Part shown: in pieces, positions 1 to 8,249 of the stretch
Layout: each line of letters opens with the position of its first letter
Position numbering within the stretch: the first letter of the stretch is position 1
NCBI GenBank assembly: GCA_900543025.1
Contig: UQPP01000003.1
Location: 1 to 64,000, forward strand
Direction: 5' to 3'
Length of the DNA: 64,000 nucleotides
Source: an uncultured Collinsella sp.
Lineage (GTDB): Bacteria; Actinomycetota; Coriobacteriia; Coriobacteriales; Coriobacteriaceae
Program-made: the position numbers and the translations under genes
The notes under the pieces: generated by a model
Database searches by the model: none
Told to the model about the DNA's origin: nothing
Seen by the model: only the letters and a program-made list of their open reading frames with translations

Positions 1-55
1 GAGGGTCTGACTACGAATCAGAACGTCATAGGTTCGAATCCTATACGCCGCACCA
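1..55 (+). tRNA. tRNA-Arg(ACG), 5' end cut by the window
   Basis: The 3' half of a tRNA is visible. The anticodon stem TCTGA/TCAGA encloses the loop CTACGAA, giving anticodon ACG (Arg). It is followed by a TTCGAAT T-loop on an ATAGG/CCTAT stem, the 3' acceptor strand ACGCCGC, discriminator A and an encoded CCA. The acceptor 5' strand and D-arm lie outside the window. Confidence 0.93.
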
Positions 56-64
56 TTTGAGATT

Positions 65-95
65 AAAGCTCCCGGCAACGGGGGCTTTTCTTTTG
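65..95 (+). terminator. Rho-independent terminator after tRNA-Arg
   Basis: A GC stem (AAAGCTCCCG paired with CGGGGGCTTT) closes on a GCAA-type loop and is followed by TTTTCTTTT, ten bases after the tRNA CCA end. Confidence 0.8.
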
Positions 96-218
96 CGCCA
101 GCTTGAGTGCTTTCGTCCAAAGGGACGATTTCCTGTCGACTCGTGTAAGATTCCGAGTAGGTGTCGCGGCCCATCCGCGACCACTCCTTCTCTCAACGAC
201 TGATCAGGGTGATATTTC
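96..218 (+). promoter_or_regulatory. Leader of the TPR gene with two small hairpins
   Basis: Before the next gene lie two short inverted repeats: ACTCG/CGAGT around 140-156 and GTCGCGG/CCGCGAC at 163-181. An AGGGTG Shine-Dalgarno-like stretch at 206-211 precedes the GTG start. No convincing -35/-10 pair was found. Confidence 0.3.
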
Positions 219-2660
219 GTGGCAGAGCGTCCGACATACAAGCTCAGGTTTCTCGATCCCAAGAAGCGCTTTCCGGCGATGCCCGAGCAGCCTGCGGGAC
301 GCTCATATGGCGTGGTCTGGAAACTCTTTGGCGAGGATCAGCATGAATCTTGTTATGTCGTCGAATTCGTTGGCAAAAGTCATGTGTCGCTTTTGGGCTA
401 CGTAAGCGTTTCGGGTGAGGTGTACAAGGTGGACCGCCCCGTCAGCGAGGCTCCGCTGCCCAACGATCCCGACATGGAACTGGTCCTTGACGAGTCGGAT
501 TCCAGTATTGGTGAGATTATGGTAAGGGAAGCCAACGGCGCAATGCGCGTGTGTGCGCAAACTGCCGGCTCTCCCGAAGGCCCCATGCGCGAGCAGTCCG
601 ACTACGAGACATGGAATTCGGCCCGCTCCCTTCCTTACGGCGAGTTCATGGCATCGATGTTCCTGCGCTACGTGATATTTGCCAACTCCGAAAGCGCTAT
701 TGCGAACACGGCGGGCGTCGACGGTCTCGATGCGGACATGCAAAACGTTGTCGACAAGATCAAGCTCGTAAAGTTACCCGAGCCGGTCGAGGTGTTTTTG
801 GGCTTTAACACGTCACCACTCCCCGACGCTATCGAGACGCTGCTTTACCGCGTTGACCATGCCGAGAATCCGAGTGGTATCGAGCGTTATGCCGCCGCCC
901 TTATGAGCGAGGTCGACTTGCCCCGTCTGCGCACCATTGCCGCCAAGTCCGAAATGAGCCTGGCTCGCATTGATCGCTCAAAGCTTTTCTATCTTAATTT
1001 TGATCGTAGCCTGCTGGATCAGGACGAGATTGACATGCTGCTTGCCATCGAGTGTCGTCTCAACCGCCTCTCCGGCATCCTTGAGCGCATCGGGGCCGGA
1101 TTGGTCCCTGCGGCATCCTCGCCGAGTCTTGAGGGCTGCGCGCTCTTTGATGCGTGGCATATCGCCAAGACGACCAACGATGTTCCCCGACTGCTCGATA
1201 CGGCCTCGAGCGATAACCCGTGGGGCAAGCCGGGTACGGTGGCTTGCCAGCCGGGCGGCGAGTGGGACGTGCGCACCCGTTTTGCGCAAATCGTTGAGGT
1301 GCTCAACGTGGTCACGCGGCTCGACTATACCTATCGAGTAAACGTTGCCGAGGGGATTATGCTCGTTCGGTTTGGGCAGTCTGTCGTTGATGCCATGCCG
1401 CAACGTGAATACGACGCTCAGGATGACGCCTGGCGCGAGCTGGACGAGGACACGCGCGCGATCTGGGCCGCGGAGCACGATGCGCGCGTGGCACTCACGC
1501 TTGCGGCAGCGTGTTTTGCCGCGGGCACCTGCATCACGCGCTGCTATGTGCAGATTGCTGCTCCCGACAGTGAGCAGGGCGAGCGCGTTGTTGCAACGTA
1601 TTTCTTTGGGCGTGCGGCCTATCTGGCCGATTGCGTGCCTGTCGCCAAGGATCTTGAGAGCATGGACATGGACGATATGTCGTGCAAGCGTGTACTTGAG
1701 GCGTATGAGTCAACCGCTCCGGAGACGATTGAGCCTGCGGAGGTTCATGCTCGTCCGCGTGATGACCATCGCACGCTGCCGCCGACGCTGCGCGATCTGC
1801 TGCTTGCCGATACGGCTGATGAGTTGGAGGTCATGGAAGAGGACGACGACCCATACGTGGCCCGTGTTGTTGAATTGCGCGAGCAGGCAAAAGTCGACCG
1901 TACAGGTGCTTTTGAAGGCTTTTCTCGTCTTGTCGAGGAGTTGGAGGCTAAGTGCGCCGTCGCCGAGCTTTTGGCGACAGGTCCGGTTCAAACGCAGTTT
2001 TGCGATAACCAGCTGGTGCGCATGGTGCTACCGGTGTTGGAAGAAGACCGCTCTGTGCGAATCCTTCGTGCGCCCGATGCGCTGTACTTTGCCCAGCACG
2101 AGATCTGCAGCTTTTACGCCGAGCAAGAGGACTTTGAACGAGCACTGCCCGAGGTGCGCCATCTTTACGATCTGGCGCGCTCGTCCATGCAATCGCACTT
2201 TGCGCTCATCAACGTGCTTGCGCGTCTGGAGCGCTTTGACGAGATTATCGAGGTGGCGCGCCACGGCCTACGTATTGCCAGCGATCGTTCTGCAATCGGC
2301 TACCTGTTCTATCGCTTGGCGTTTGCCTATTGGAATTGCGATCAGCTCGACCTGGCGCTGGCTTGTTACCGTCTGGTGCCGCGCGGCGAGGAGTCGGGCA
2401 GTAGCGCGCTGGAAGAAATGCAGGGCCTTATGAACGAGATGGGCGTCAGCGAGCCTCCGACGTTCGAGGAAGCGGTCGAGACCATCCGCAAGGCTGGACT
2501 CGAGCTGCCGCCAGTGTCCGCCGTGACGAATCAGCTGGCAGATGCCGCTGTTCAACTGGTCGACAACGGCTTCTTTTTCCTGGCACGCGGTTGCATCTTC
2601 CAAATGTGGCGCACCATGGGCAACGACGAGCTCGGCTCCCTCAACCGCTCGCTGGGGTAG
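219..2660 (+). CDS. Large uncharacterised protein with C-terminal TPR-like helices
   Basis: This 813-residue protein starts at GTG 219, with AGGGTG 7 bases upstream. No signal peptide or membrane segment is apparent, so it is probably cytoplasmic. The N-terminal ~530 residues match no family I recognise and include an acidic linker around residues 535-550. From about residue 615 to 725 there are paired amphipathic helices with the A/G/Y spacing of tetratricopeptide repeats (for example around LAFAYWNCDQLDLALACYR), a fold that mediates protein-protein contact. It stands alone between tRNA-Arg and tRNA-Ser, so context gives no clue. The TPR call is moderate; no function is assigned. Confidence 0.75.
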   Translation: MAERPTYKLRFLDPKKRFPAMPEQPAGRSYGVVWKLFGEDQHESCYVVEFVGKSHVSLLGYVSVSGEVYKVDRPVSEAPLPNDPDMELVLDESDSSIGEIMVREANGAMRVCAQTAGSPEGPMREQSDYETWNSARSLPYGEFMASMFLRYVIFANSESAIANTAGVDGLDADMQNVVDKIKLVKLPEPVEVFLGFNTSPLPDAIETLLYRVDHAENPSGIERYAAALMSEVDLPRLRTIAAKSEMSLARIDRSKLFYLNFDRSLLDQDEIDMLLAIECRLNRLSGILERIGAGLVPAASSPSLEGCALFDAWHIAKTTNDVPRLLDTASSDNPWGKPGTVACQPGGEWDVRTRFAQIVEVLNVVTRLDYTYRVNVAEGIMLVRFGQSVVDAMPQREYDAQDDAWRELDEDTRAIWAAEHDARVALTLAAACFAAGTCITRCYVQIAAPDSEQGERVVATYFFGRAAYLADCVPVAKDLESMDMDDMSCKRVLEAYESTAPETIEPAEVHARPRDDHRTLPPTLRDLLLADTADELEVMEEDDDPYVARVVELREQAKVDRTGAFEGFSRLVEELEAKCAVAELLATGPVQTQFCDNQLVRMVLPVLEEDRSVRILRAPDALYFAQHEICSFYAEQEDFERALPEVRHLYDLARSSMQSHFALINVLARLERFDEIIEVARHGLRIASDRSAIGYLFYRLAFAYWNCDQLDLALACYRLVPRGEESGSSALEEMQGLMNEMGVSEPPTFEEAVETIRKAGLELPPVSAVTNQLADAAVQLVDNGFFFLARGCIFQMWRTMGNDELGSLNRSLG

Positions 2661-2664
2661 GCGA

Positions 2665-2752
2665 AGCTTCCAAGGAGGAAAGGATGCTAGGCAATTAGAA
2701 AATTTCCTCTTGCCCATCCTTGGCTGTTTGGTTACTATAGAACGGCTGTTAC
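2665..2752 (+). promoter_or_regulatory. Imperfect inverted repeat and promoter-like -10 before tRNA-Ser
   Basis: CCAAGGAGGAAA near 2670 can pair with TTTCCTC and CCTTGG near 2702-2722, forming a long imperfect hairpin that may end the upstream transcript. TACTAT at about 2734-2739 is a plausible -10 for the tRNA, but no clear -35 was seen. Confidence 0.35.
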
Positions 2753-2843
2753 GGAGAGCTGACCGAGAGGCCGAAGGTGCTCGCCTGCTAAGCGAGTATG
2801 CCCCAAAAGGGCATCTGGGGTTCGAATCCCCAGCTCTCCGCCA
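2753..2843 (+). tRNA. tRNA-Ser(GCT)
   Basis: A complete class II tRNA of 91 nt. The acceptor GGAGAGC pairs with GCTCTCC, followed by G and an encoded CCA. The anticodon stem CTCGC/GCGAG encloses CTGCTAA, giving anticodon GCT (Ser, AGY codons). The long variable arm (TGCCCC/GGGCA) typical of serine tRNAs is present, and the T-arm is TGGGG-TTCGAAT-CCCCA. Confidence 0.97.
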
Positions 2844-2854
2844 GTATGAATTGA

Positions 2855-2884
2855 AAGAAGGGTCCCATTTGGGGCCCTTTTTTA
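2855..2884 (+). terminator. Terminator after tRNA-Ser
   Basis: GGGTCCC and GGGGCCC form a stem around ATTT, followed by a run of seven T. It begins about 12 bases after the tRNA. Confidence 0.8.
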
Positions 2885-2894
2885 TTATCAAGAA

Positions 2895-2918
2895 TGGCGG
2901 CTGGGGATTCGAACCCTC
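2895..2918 (-). other. Degenerate tRNA 3'-end fragment, inverted to tRNA-Ser
   Basis: On the minus strand the bases GGGTTCGAATCCCCAGC followed by CGCCA reproduce the T-loop and CCA end of a tRNA. The first 17 are identical to the neighbouring tRNA-Ser. The T-stem is broken at its outer two positions and no acceptor 5' strand or anticodon arm precedes it, so it is a fragment and not a gene. Confidence 0.6.
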
Positions 2919-2950
2919 AAAAAATGAGGCGCCCCGTTGGACGCCTCCTT
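2918..2950 (-). terminator. Terminator of the D,D-carboxypeptidase gene
   Basis: Read on the minus strand, GAGGCG and CGCCTC pair around a short loop and are followed by ATTTTTT. It lies about 25 bases past the stop codon of the carboxypeptidase gene. Confidence 0.7.
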
Positions 2951-2975
2951 TCAGCGAGTGTATTGTTCTTCGATC

Positions 2976-4316
2976 TTACATCTCGGGCGCCTTGGCTACG
3001 GTCTCGCTCTCGGCTGTGAGCGGGCGGTTGTCGATGCGGCGGCCCAGGCGGTCGAGCTTCACGAGTATCCATTCAATGGGATTCGGCCCTGCGCCTTCCT
3101 CGTCGGCAACCAGGTCCATAACGGCGATTTTGGTGCCGTCCTGCTTGAGAGTAACGCTGCCCACCTTGTCGCCCACATGCACCGTGCCCGAAAGATCGTC
3201 GTAGCTAACCTTTTCGGTCACCTCGCCGGCAAGGGAAAACACGGTCGCTTGCGCCGTGGGATCGGCGAGCGTGGCGTCGATCGTCTTATCCGTCCAGTCG
3301 GTTTGACTAATGCGCGCCATAAGCGGGTTGCCGTTGGCGGTCTTTTCCTGCGTGTTGGCGATTGCGACCGTCACCTTGTGGTCGTAGTACCAGTTGGCAA
3401 GGGTTGCGGTATCGGTAAAGCGCTGGTCGGTGGTGGTGGAGTTCAAAATAACGGTGTAGATCTCGTCGCCATCGCGGTTGTAGGCACCCGTAAAACAATA
3501 GCCTGCATCGTCGGTGGTGCCGGTCTTGCCGCCGATGTTGCCATCTTGGCCCAGCAAATAGTTATGCGTGTCCATGGAATGCGAATGGTCGGTGCCGTCG
3601 GCGCCCGTGACCTCGATCCAGGAATCCTCGCTCGCTACGACCTCGCGGATCGTGTCGTTTTTCATGGCCTCCTGCATCATCAGCGCTACGTCGTGTGCGG
3701 TTGAGTGCATATCGCCAGCCCACCCATCAAAGTCCAGACCATGCGGGTTTTCAAAAAGCGTACCGGTGCAGCCGAGCTTCTTAGCGCGCTCGTTCATGGC
3801 CTTCACAAATGTGGCCTCGGCGTCTTTGGTCTTAGGGTCGATTTTCTTGCCCACATATTCGGCGAGCACGATGGCGGCGTCGTTGCCCGAGGGAATCATC
3901 AGGCCGCGCAGTGCCTGCTCCACGGTAAGCTCGTCGCCTTCGAGCAAGCCGGCGGTCGAATTACCCACGGTGGCTGCGGCGTTGCTCACCGTGACCTTCT
4001 CGTCCATCTTGCAATTCTCGACGGTTAGGATTGCGGTCATGACCTTGGTGATCGAGGCAATCTTGACCTGCTCATCGGCGCCGCGGGCATAGTAGACGGT
4101 ACCGTCTTTGCCCATGACGAGGGCATTGGTCGCATCGATATCGGGCAGGTTTTCGGCCGAGATGCCGCGCGCATCGGCGGTTTTGCCGCAAACATTGTCG
4201 GTCGTGAGCACTTGGGCGCCGGCGACGGTGGGCGCGCCAGCGGCAAGGGCGATAGCGCAGACAAAGCCGGCGGCAAGCTGGGCTGAGCGCTTTGCAAAAG
4301 AGGTGAGGGACTTCAC
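2976..4316 (-). CDS. dacA: D-alanyl-D-alanine carboxypeptidase (PBP5/DacA family)
   Basis: A secreted penicillin-binding protein that trims the terminal D-Ala from peptidoglycan stem peptides. All three serine-peptidase S11 motifs are present: SITK at about residues 88-91, SGN at 143-145 and KTG at 264-266. A basic start, a hydrophobic stretch and an AGA-type cleavage site make a clear signal peptide at residues 1-35. The frame stays open upstream to ATG 4427, but the signal peptide argues for GTG at 4316, giving 446 residues. A TATACT box at 4356-4361 (minus strand) would be its -10. The region after ~310 resembles the PBP5 C-terminal domain; no clear membrane anchor was seen. It is divergent from a VanR-like regulator. 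Confidence 0.9.
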   Translation of the reverse strand: MKSLTSFAKRSAQLAAGFVCAIALAAGAPTVAGAQVLTTDNVCGKTADARGISAENLPDIDATNALVMGKDGTVYYARGADEQVKIASITKVMTAILTVENCKMDEKVTVSNAAATVGNSTAGLLEGDELTVEQALRGLMIPSGNDAAIVLAEYVGKKIDPKTKDAEATFVKAMNERAKKLGCTGTLFENPHGLDFDGWAGDMHSTAHDVALMMQEAMKNDTIREVVASEDSWIEVTGADGTDHSHSMDTHNYLLGQDGNIGGKTGTTDDAGYCFTGAYNRDGDEIYTVILNSTTTDQRFTDTATLANWYYDHKVTVAIANTQEKTANGNPLMARISQTDWTDKTIDATLADPTAQATVFSLAGEVTEKVSYDDLSGTVHVGDKVGSVTLKQDGTKIAVMDLVADEEGAGPNPIEWILVKLDRLGRRIDNRPLTAESETVAKAPEM

Positions 4317-4513
4317 AGATTTCGCTTTCGACGGGATGGTCTCTTCTGAAACTAGAGTATATCGTTTGCCGGCGTCGGCGATCATCGCGTGCGCGCTTGG
4401 CCCACATCCGCACCCGAACGGGCACAAGGGTGCTTAAGGCCGACTTAATCACCCACGCTTGTTGTGTGTGGCGTGCGTCGCCTCAGGCATAATGGAGCGC
4501 GAGAGGAGCACGC

Positions 4514-5209
4514 ATGAACGAGCGCATTTTGGTAGTTGATGACGAGAAGGCCATCGCCGACTTGGTTGGCATCTACCTTACAAAAGAGGGCTTTGATGTC
4601 CAGATTGCCTATAGCGGGGCCGATGCTGCCAAGGCGATTTTGGAGCAGGAGTTCGATCTGGCGCTGCTTGATGTCATGCTGCCCGATATCGATGGGTTTG
4701 AGCTGCTGCGTACGATCCGTTCCAGCCATACCTATCCCGTGATCATGCTGACGGCGCGCGATGCCCAGCAAGACAAGATCGGGGGCCTTTCGCTTGGCGC
4801 GGACGATTACGTGGTTAAGCCGTTCCGTCCGCTGGAGCTCATCGCGCGCGTGCACGCTCAGCTTCGCCGCTACACCAGCTACGGTAGCCGTGCACAGGCG
4901 GCCGAGTCGCCGACCATTCAGCTCGACGGCTTGGAGATCAACCGCGATGCTCGTTCCGTGACAGTGGACGGTTCACCGGTTCGCCTCACGCCCACCGAGT
5001 ATTCAATCTTGCTGTATCTGGTCGAGCATCGCGGCAGCGTGGTGGCCGTGGAGGACCTGTTCCGCGCGGTGTGGAACGAGGACTTTATGCCCGGCTCCAA
5101 CAATACGGTGATGGTGCATATTCGCCACTTGCGCGAAAAGATCGGCGACGACGCACAAAAGCCACGCTTTATCAAAAACGTCTGGGGCGTCGGCTACATC
5201 ATCGAATAA
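4514..5209 (+). CDS. VanR-like OmpR-family response regulator
   Basis: A 231-residue two-domain regulator. The receiver has the acidic pair at residues 9-10, phospho-acceptor Asp53 (LLDVMLPDIDG) and Lys102 in ADDYVVKPFRPLELIARV; this last stretch closely resembles VanR. Residues ~130-231 form a winged-helix DNA-binding domain. AGAGGAG lies 8 bases before ATG. The sensor kinase follows 26 bases downstream in the same operon, and a D,D-carboxypeptidase is divergent upstream, which fits a cell-wall-responsive system. VanR family membership is by recalled sequence similarity; the inducer and targets are unknown. Confidence 0.9.
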   Translation: MNERILVVDDEKAIADLVGIYLTKEGFDVQIAYSGADAAKAILEQEFDLALLDVMLPDIDGFELLRTIRSSHTYPVIMLTARDAQQDKIGGLSLGADDYVVKPFRPLELIARVHAQLRRYTSYGSRAQAAESPTIQLDGLEINRDARSVTVDGSPVRLTPTEYSILLYLVEHRGSVVAVEDLFRAVWNEDFMPGSNNTVMVHIRHLREKIGDDAQKPRFIKNVWGVGYIIE

Positions 5210-5235
5210 CGCTTTTCGCTTGTGAGGACCTTGAT

Positions 5236-6474
5236 ATGACAAAAGACGATAGGCAAGCGTTCGAGGTGCCCGATCGGCTCTTTGAATACGTGAGGTCGGT
5301 CGTCGACAACCGCGCGCTTGCAACGGTGCTGCTCTTTTTGCTGAGCCTGCTGTTGATTGGCATCGACAACATCGTCGGAATCTTGGCGGTGCTGCTTGTC
5401 GGCTTTTTGCTGATCGATCGATTTGAGATCGTGCGCCGCTGCATGGTGATTGGCGGCGCCGCGTGGGCCATGACGTTGGCGATTGGCGCCATGGCGCTCG
5501 GCGGCATCGAAGGGCCGGTGCTGTTCGATGCCGGCTTTGTATTCAACATGCTTGGCTTTGTGCTGGCGCTTGCCGCGTGCGTGCTGTTCTTGTGTGGCCG
5601 CGCCCTGTACTATCAGGGCTACGAACAGGGCGAGCAGCATGCCGATTGTGTGCTGGCCGCTCGTATTCAAGATCGTCTGATCGATCACCCCGACACCTGG
5701 GACAACATTGACGGTGACTTCTTGGAGGTCGAGGGCGCCCTTAACCGCGTGCGTGACCGTGAGCGCAAGGTGCAGCAAGCTCTGCGTGACGAGTCGCATC
5801 GCAAGGACGATCTGGTCACGTACTTGGCACATGACCTACGCACCCCGCTTGCCAGTGTGGTGGGCTATCTTTCGCTGTTGCAAGAGGCTCCTGAGCTGCC
5901 GGTTGAGCAACGTGTGCACTTTACGGGCGTGGCTCTCGACAAGGCGCACCGGCTCGATGCGCTCATCGAAGAGTTCTTCGATATCACGCGCTTTGACTTC
6001 CACGATATCGTGCTCACGCGTGGCTATGTTGATCTGGGGTTGCTGCTGGCTCAGGTGGCTGACGAGTTCTATCCCATCCTCAACGAGCAGCATAAGGAAG
6101 CCCAAGTTGATATTCGCGAGGACCTGACGGTGCTCGTGGATGGCGACAAGATGGCTCGCGTGTTCAACAACATCATGAAAAACGCTATTGCCTATAGCTA
6201 TGAGGGCTCGACCATCACGATCGAGGCCAGACGCCGGGACGACGGTGGCGTGCGCGTGCGCTTTATCAATCAGGGCGATCCCATCCCTGAGGCAAAGCTC
6301 AAGGTGATCTTTGAGAAGTTCTATCGCCTGGATGCGGCGCGTGCGACCAATCGCGGCGGCGCTGGACTGGGGCTTGCCATCGCCAAGGAGATCGTATGCG
6401 CGCACGGCGGTACCATCGCATGCGAATCGACGCCCGAGCATACTGTTTTTACTATCGAGTTGCCCGCCACGTAG
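5236..6474 (+). CDS. VanS-like sensor histidine kinase
   Basis: A membrane histidine kinase of 412 residues starting at ATG 5236 behind GTGAGGACC. Four or five hydrophobic segments fall in residues 27-125, with almost no extracellular loop. The kinase core begins with YLAHDLRTPLASVVGYLSLL (phospho-acceptor His199), followed by an N box (NNIMKNAIAYSYEG) and a G box (GGAGLGLAIAKEI). The H-box region and the following EEFFDITRF are strikingly like VanS of enterococci, although VanS has two membrane segments. It should phosphorylate the regulator just upstream. Its signal may be lipid II or an envelope-active compound, but that is inference. Confidence 0.9.
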   Translation: MTKDDRQAFEVPDRLFEYVRSVVDNRALATVLLFLLSLLLIGIDNIVGILAVLLVGFLLIDRFEIVRRCMVIGGAAWAMTLAIGAMALGGIEGPVLFDAGFVFNMLGFVLALAACVLFLCGRALYYQGYEQGEQHADCVLAARIQDRLIDHPDTWDNIDGDFLEVEGALNRVRDRERKVQQALRDESHRKDDLVTYLAHDLRTPLASVVGYLSLLQEAPELPVEQRVHFTGVALDKAHRLDALIEEFFDITRFDFHDIVLTRGYVDLGLLLAQVADEFYPILNEQHKEAQVDIREDLTVLVDGDKMARVFNNIMKNAIAYSYEGSTITIEARRRDDGGVRVRFINQGDPIPEAKLKVIFEKFYRLDAARATNRGGAGLGLAIAKEIVCAHGGTIACESTPEHTVFTIELPAT

Positions 6475-6495
6475 CGTAGGCGCCCTTACAAACAC

Positions 6496-6522
6496 TTGAC
6501 AATGCGCTCACGTGCATATGAG
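6496..6522 (+). promoter_or_regulatory. Probable promoter of pstB
   Basis: A perfect TTGACA at 6496-6501 is followed 15 bases later by TATGAG, and TACTAT lies further down at about 6533-6538. The sequence lies in the gap between the VanS-like gene and pstB, suggesting that pstB starts its own transcript. Confidence 0.45.
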
Positions 6523-6577
6523 CCGCGATTCCTACTATCGATACTGCTGAATTGATATCGATGTGGAGGTATGCGGT

Positions 6578-7453
6578 ATGACGGCTGCTGCGGCTGTGGA
6601 GCCCACGGAGCTTGAAGAACTCATGAAAGCGCAGGCCGAGGCCGCGCACGAGCGCGAGGTTGGGGATGCGACTCGCCCCACGGCAGAGGATCTTGCCGCC
6701 TCGCCGACGCGCATCGATGTCGAGGGCCTCGACCTGTTCTATGGCGACCACCATGCGCTCAAGGACGTGAATATCAAGATCCGCGACAAGCAGATTACCT
6801 CGTTCATCGGGCCTTCGGGCTGCGGAAAGTCCACGTTGCTGCGCTGCTTTAACCGCATGAACGACGGCATCAAGGACTGCCGAATCGAGGGCAAGATTGC
6901 GCTCGATGGTCAAGATATCCTGGGCGACTACGACATCTGCCGCCTTCGCCAGCGCGTGGGCATGGTGTTCCAGCGCCCCAACCCGTTTCCCATGAGCATC
7001 TACGACAACGTCGCGTATGGTCCGCGCGGTATGGGTGTGCGCGATCGCGTCGTGCTCGACGAGCTGGTCGAAGACTCCCTGCGACGCGCCGCCCTGTGGG
7101 ACGAGGTCAAGGACAAGCTCAAAGAGTCGGGTCTGGGTCTTTCGGGCGGCCAGCAGCAGCGTCTGTGCATCGCCCGCGCACTTGCCGTGCAGCCCGACAT
7201 TCTGCTGATGGACGAGCCGACCTCGGCACTCGACCCTGTGTCGACGCTGGTGGTGGAGCAGCTGGCCTGCGAGCTCAAAGAGACCTGCACGCTCGTGGTC
7301 GTTACGCACAATATGCAGCAGGCGGCGCGTATCTCCGATTCGGTCGCATTCTTTTTGCTGGGTGAGCTGGTGGAGCACGCGCCCACCGCGCAACTCTTCA
7401 AGAATCCGACCGATCCGCGCACGGCGGATTATTTGACGGGGCGTTTTGGCTGA
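6578..7453 (+). CDS. pstB: Phosphate ABC transporter ATP-binding protein PstB
   Basis: The ATPase of the PstSCAB high-affinity phosphate importer, 291 residues. Walker A is GPSGCGKST at 78-86, the Q-loop region reads [24 protein letters not shown] (a PstB hallmark), the signature is LSGGQQQRL and Walker B is [13 protein letters not shown]. The first ~45 residues are an Ala/Glu-rich extension not usual for PstB. ATG 6578 is chosen because GGAGGT sits 7 bases before it; the frame also opens at GTG 6563. No pstS, pstC, pstA or phoU is in the neighbourhood, but a PhoB/PhoR-like pair follows directly, consistent with phosphate control. Confidence 0.93.
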   Translation: MTAAAAVEPTELEELMKAQAEAAHEREVGDATRPTAEDLAASPTRIDVEGLDLFYGDHHALKDVNIKIRDKQITSFIGPSGCGKSTLLRCFNRMNDGIKDCRIEGKIALDGQDILGDYDICRLRQRVGMVFQRPNPFPMSIYDNVAYGPRGMGVRDRVVLDELVEDSLRRAALWDEVKDKLKESGLGLSGGQQQRLCIARALAVQPDILLMDEPTSALDPVSTLVVEQLACELKETCTLVVVTHNMQQAARISDSVAFFLLGELVEHAPTAQLFKNPTDPRTADYLTGRFG

Positions 7454-7517
7454 TACCATCTAGTGAAGGTACCTTTAGGGTTAAGATGCGGTCATGCCGG
7501 CCGCAAAGGGGTTCAAC

Positions 7518-8246
7518 ATGATCTATTACGTCGAGGACGATGACAACATCAGGGATTTGACGGTCTATGCGTTGCGCAAGCAGGGAATCGAGGCCGAGGG
7601 CTTTTCGTGCGACGGTGAGTTTAAGACTGCCGTGGCGCGACGGGTACCCGATGCCGTCCTGCTCGATATCATGCTGCCCGATACCGATGGCTTGGCGATT
7701 ATGCGTCGCCTGCGTGCCGACCGCCTGACGGCGACGGTGCCCATCATGATGCTTACCGCCAAGGATACCGAGCTCGACAAGGTGATGGCGCTCGATGGCG
7801 GTGCCGACGATTACCTGACTAAGCCGTTTTCGCTCATGGAGCTTGCGAGCCGCTGCCGCGCACTGCTGCGTCGCGGCGGCATGGTCAAGCAGGCGAGCGA
7901 TGTGCTCAGCGTGGGCGACATCGTGCTCTCGCCCAGCCATCGCGAGGTGACCGTTGCCGGCGAGCCGCTTAAGCTCACCCTGCGCGAGTTCGACCTGCTC
8001 GAGTACCTCATGCGCAAGCCCGGCGTGGTTTTTACCCGCGAGTCGTTGCTGCAGAGCGTGTGGGGCTGGGACTTCGACGGCGGTTCGCGCACCGTTGACG
8101 TGCACGTGCAGACGCTTCGCCAAAAACTGGGCGAGCATGCCAGCGCCATCGAGACCGTGCGCGGCGTGGGCTACCGCTTGGCCGAGCCTTCTGCCGGTGA
8201 TGGTGCCGAAGGTGACGACACCGCGGCCACCGCATCGGAGGAGTAA
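7518..8246 (+). CDS. PhoB/PhoP-like response regulator
   Basis: An OmpR-family regulator of 242 residues. Receiver residues are the acidic cluster EDDD at 6-9, Asp50 in LLDIMLPDTDG and Lys102 in ADDYLTKPFS. The winged-helix domain ends with TVDVHVQTLRQKLG and a GVGYR motif, followed by a short acidic/Ala tail. ATG 7518 follows AAAGGGG at 6 bases, so the frame's earlier start at 7494 is unlikely. It lies 64 bases after pstB and 3 bases before the kinase gene, so all three are probably one operon, supporting a phosphate-starvation role. Confidence 0.88.
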   Translation: MIYYVEDDDNIRDLTVYALRKQGIEAEGFSCDGEFKTAVARRVPDAVLLDIMLPDTDGLAIMRRLRADRLTATVPIMMLTAKDTELDKVMALDGGADDYLTKPFSLMELASRCRALLRRGGMVKQASDVLSVGDIVLSPSHREVTVAGEPLKLTLREFDLLEYLMRKPGVVFTRESLLQSVWGWDFDGGSRTVDVHVQTLRQKLGEHASAIETVRGVGYRLAEPSAGDGAEGDDTAATASEE

Positions 8247-8249
8247 CCC

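Noticed and set aside
2976..6474. Vancomycin-resistance gene cluster
   Set aside because: No D-Ala-D-Lac/Ser ligase, VanH dehydrogenase or VanX dipeptidase is present; only regulator, kinase and a general D,D-carboxypeptidase.
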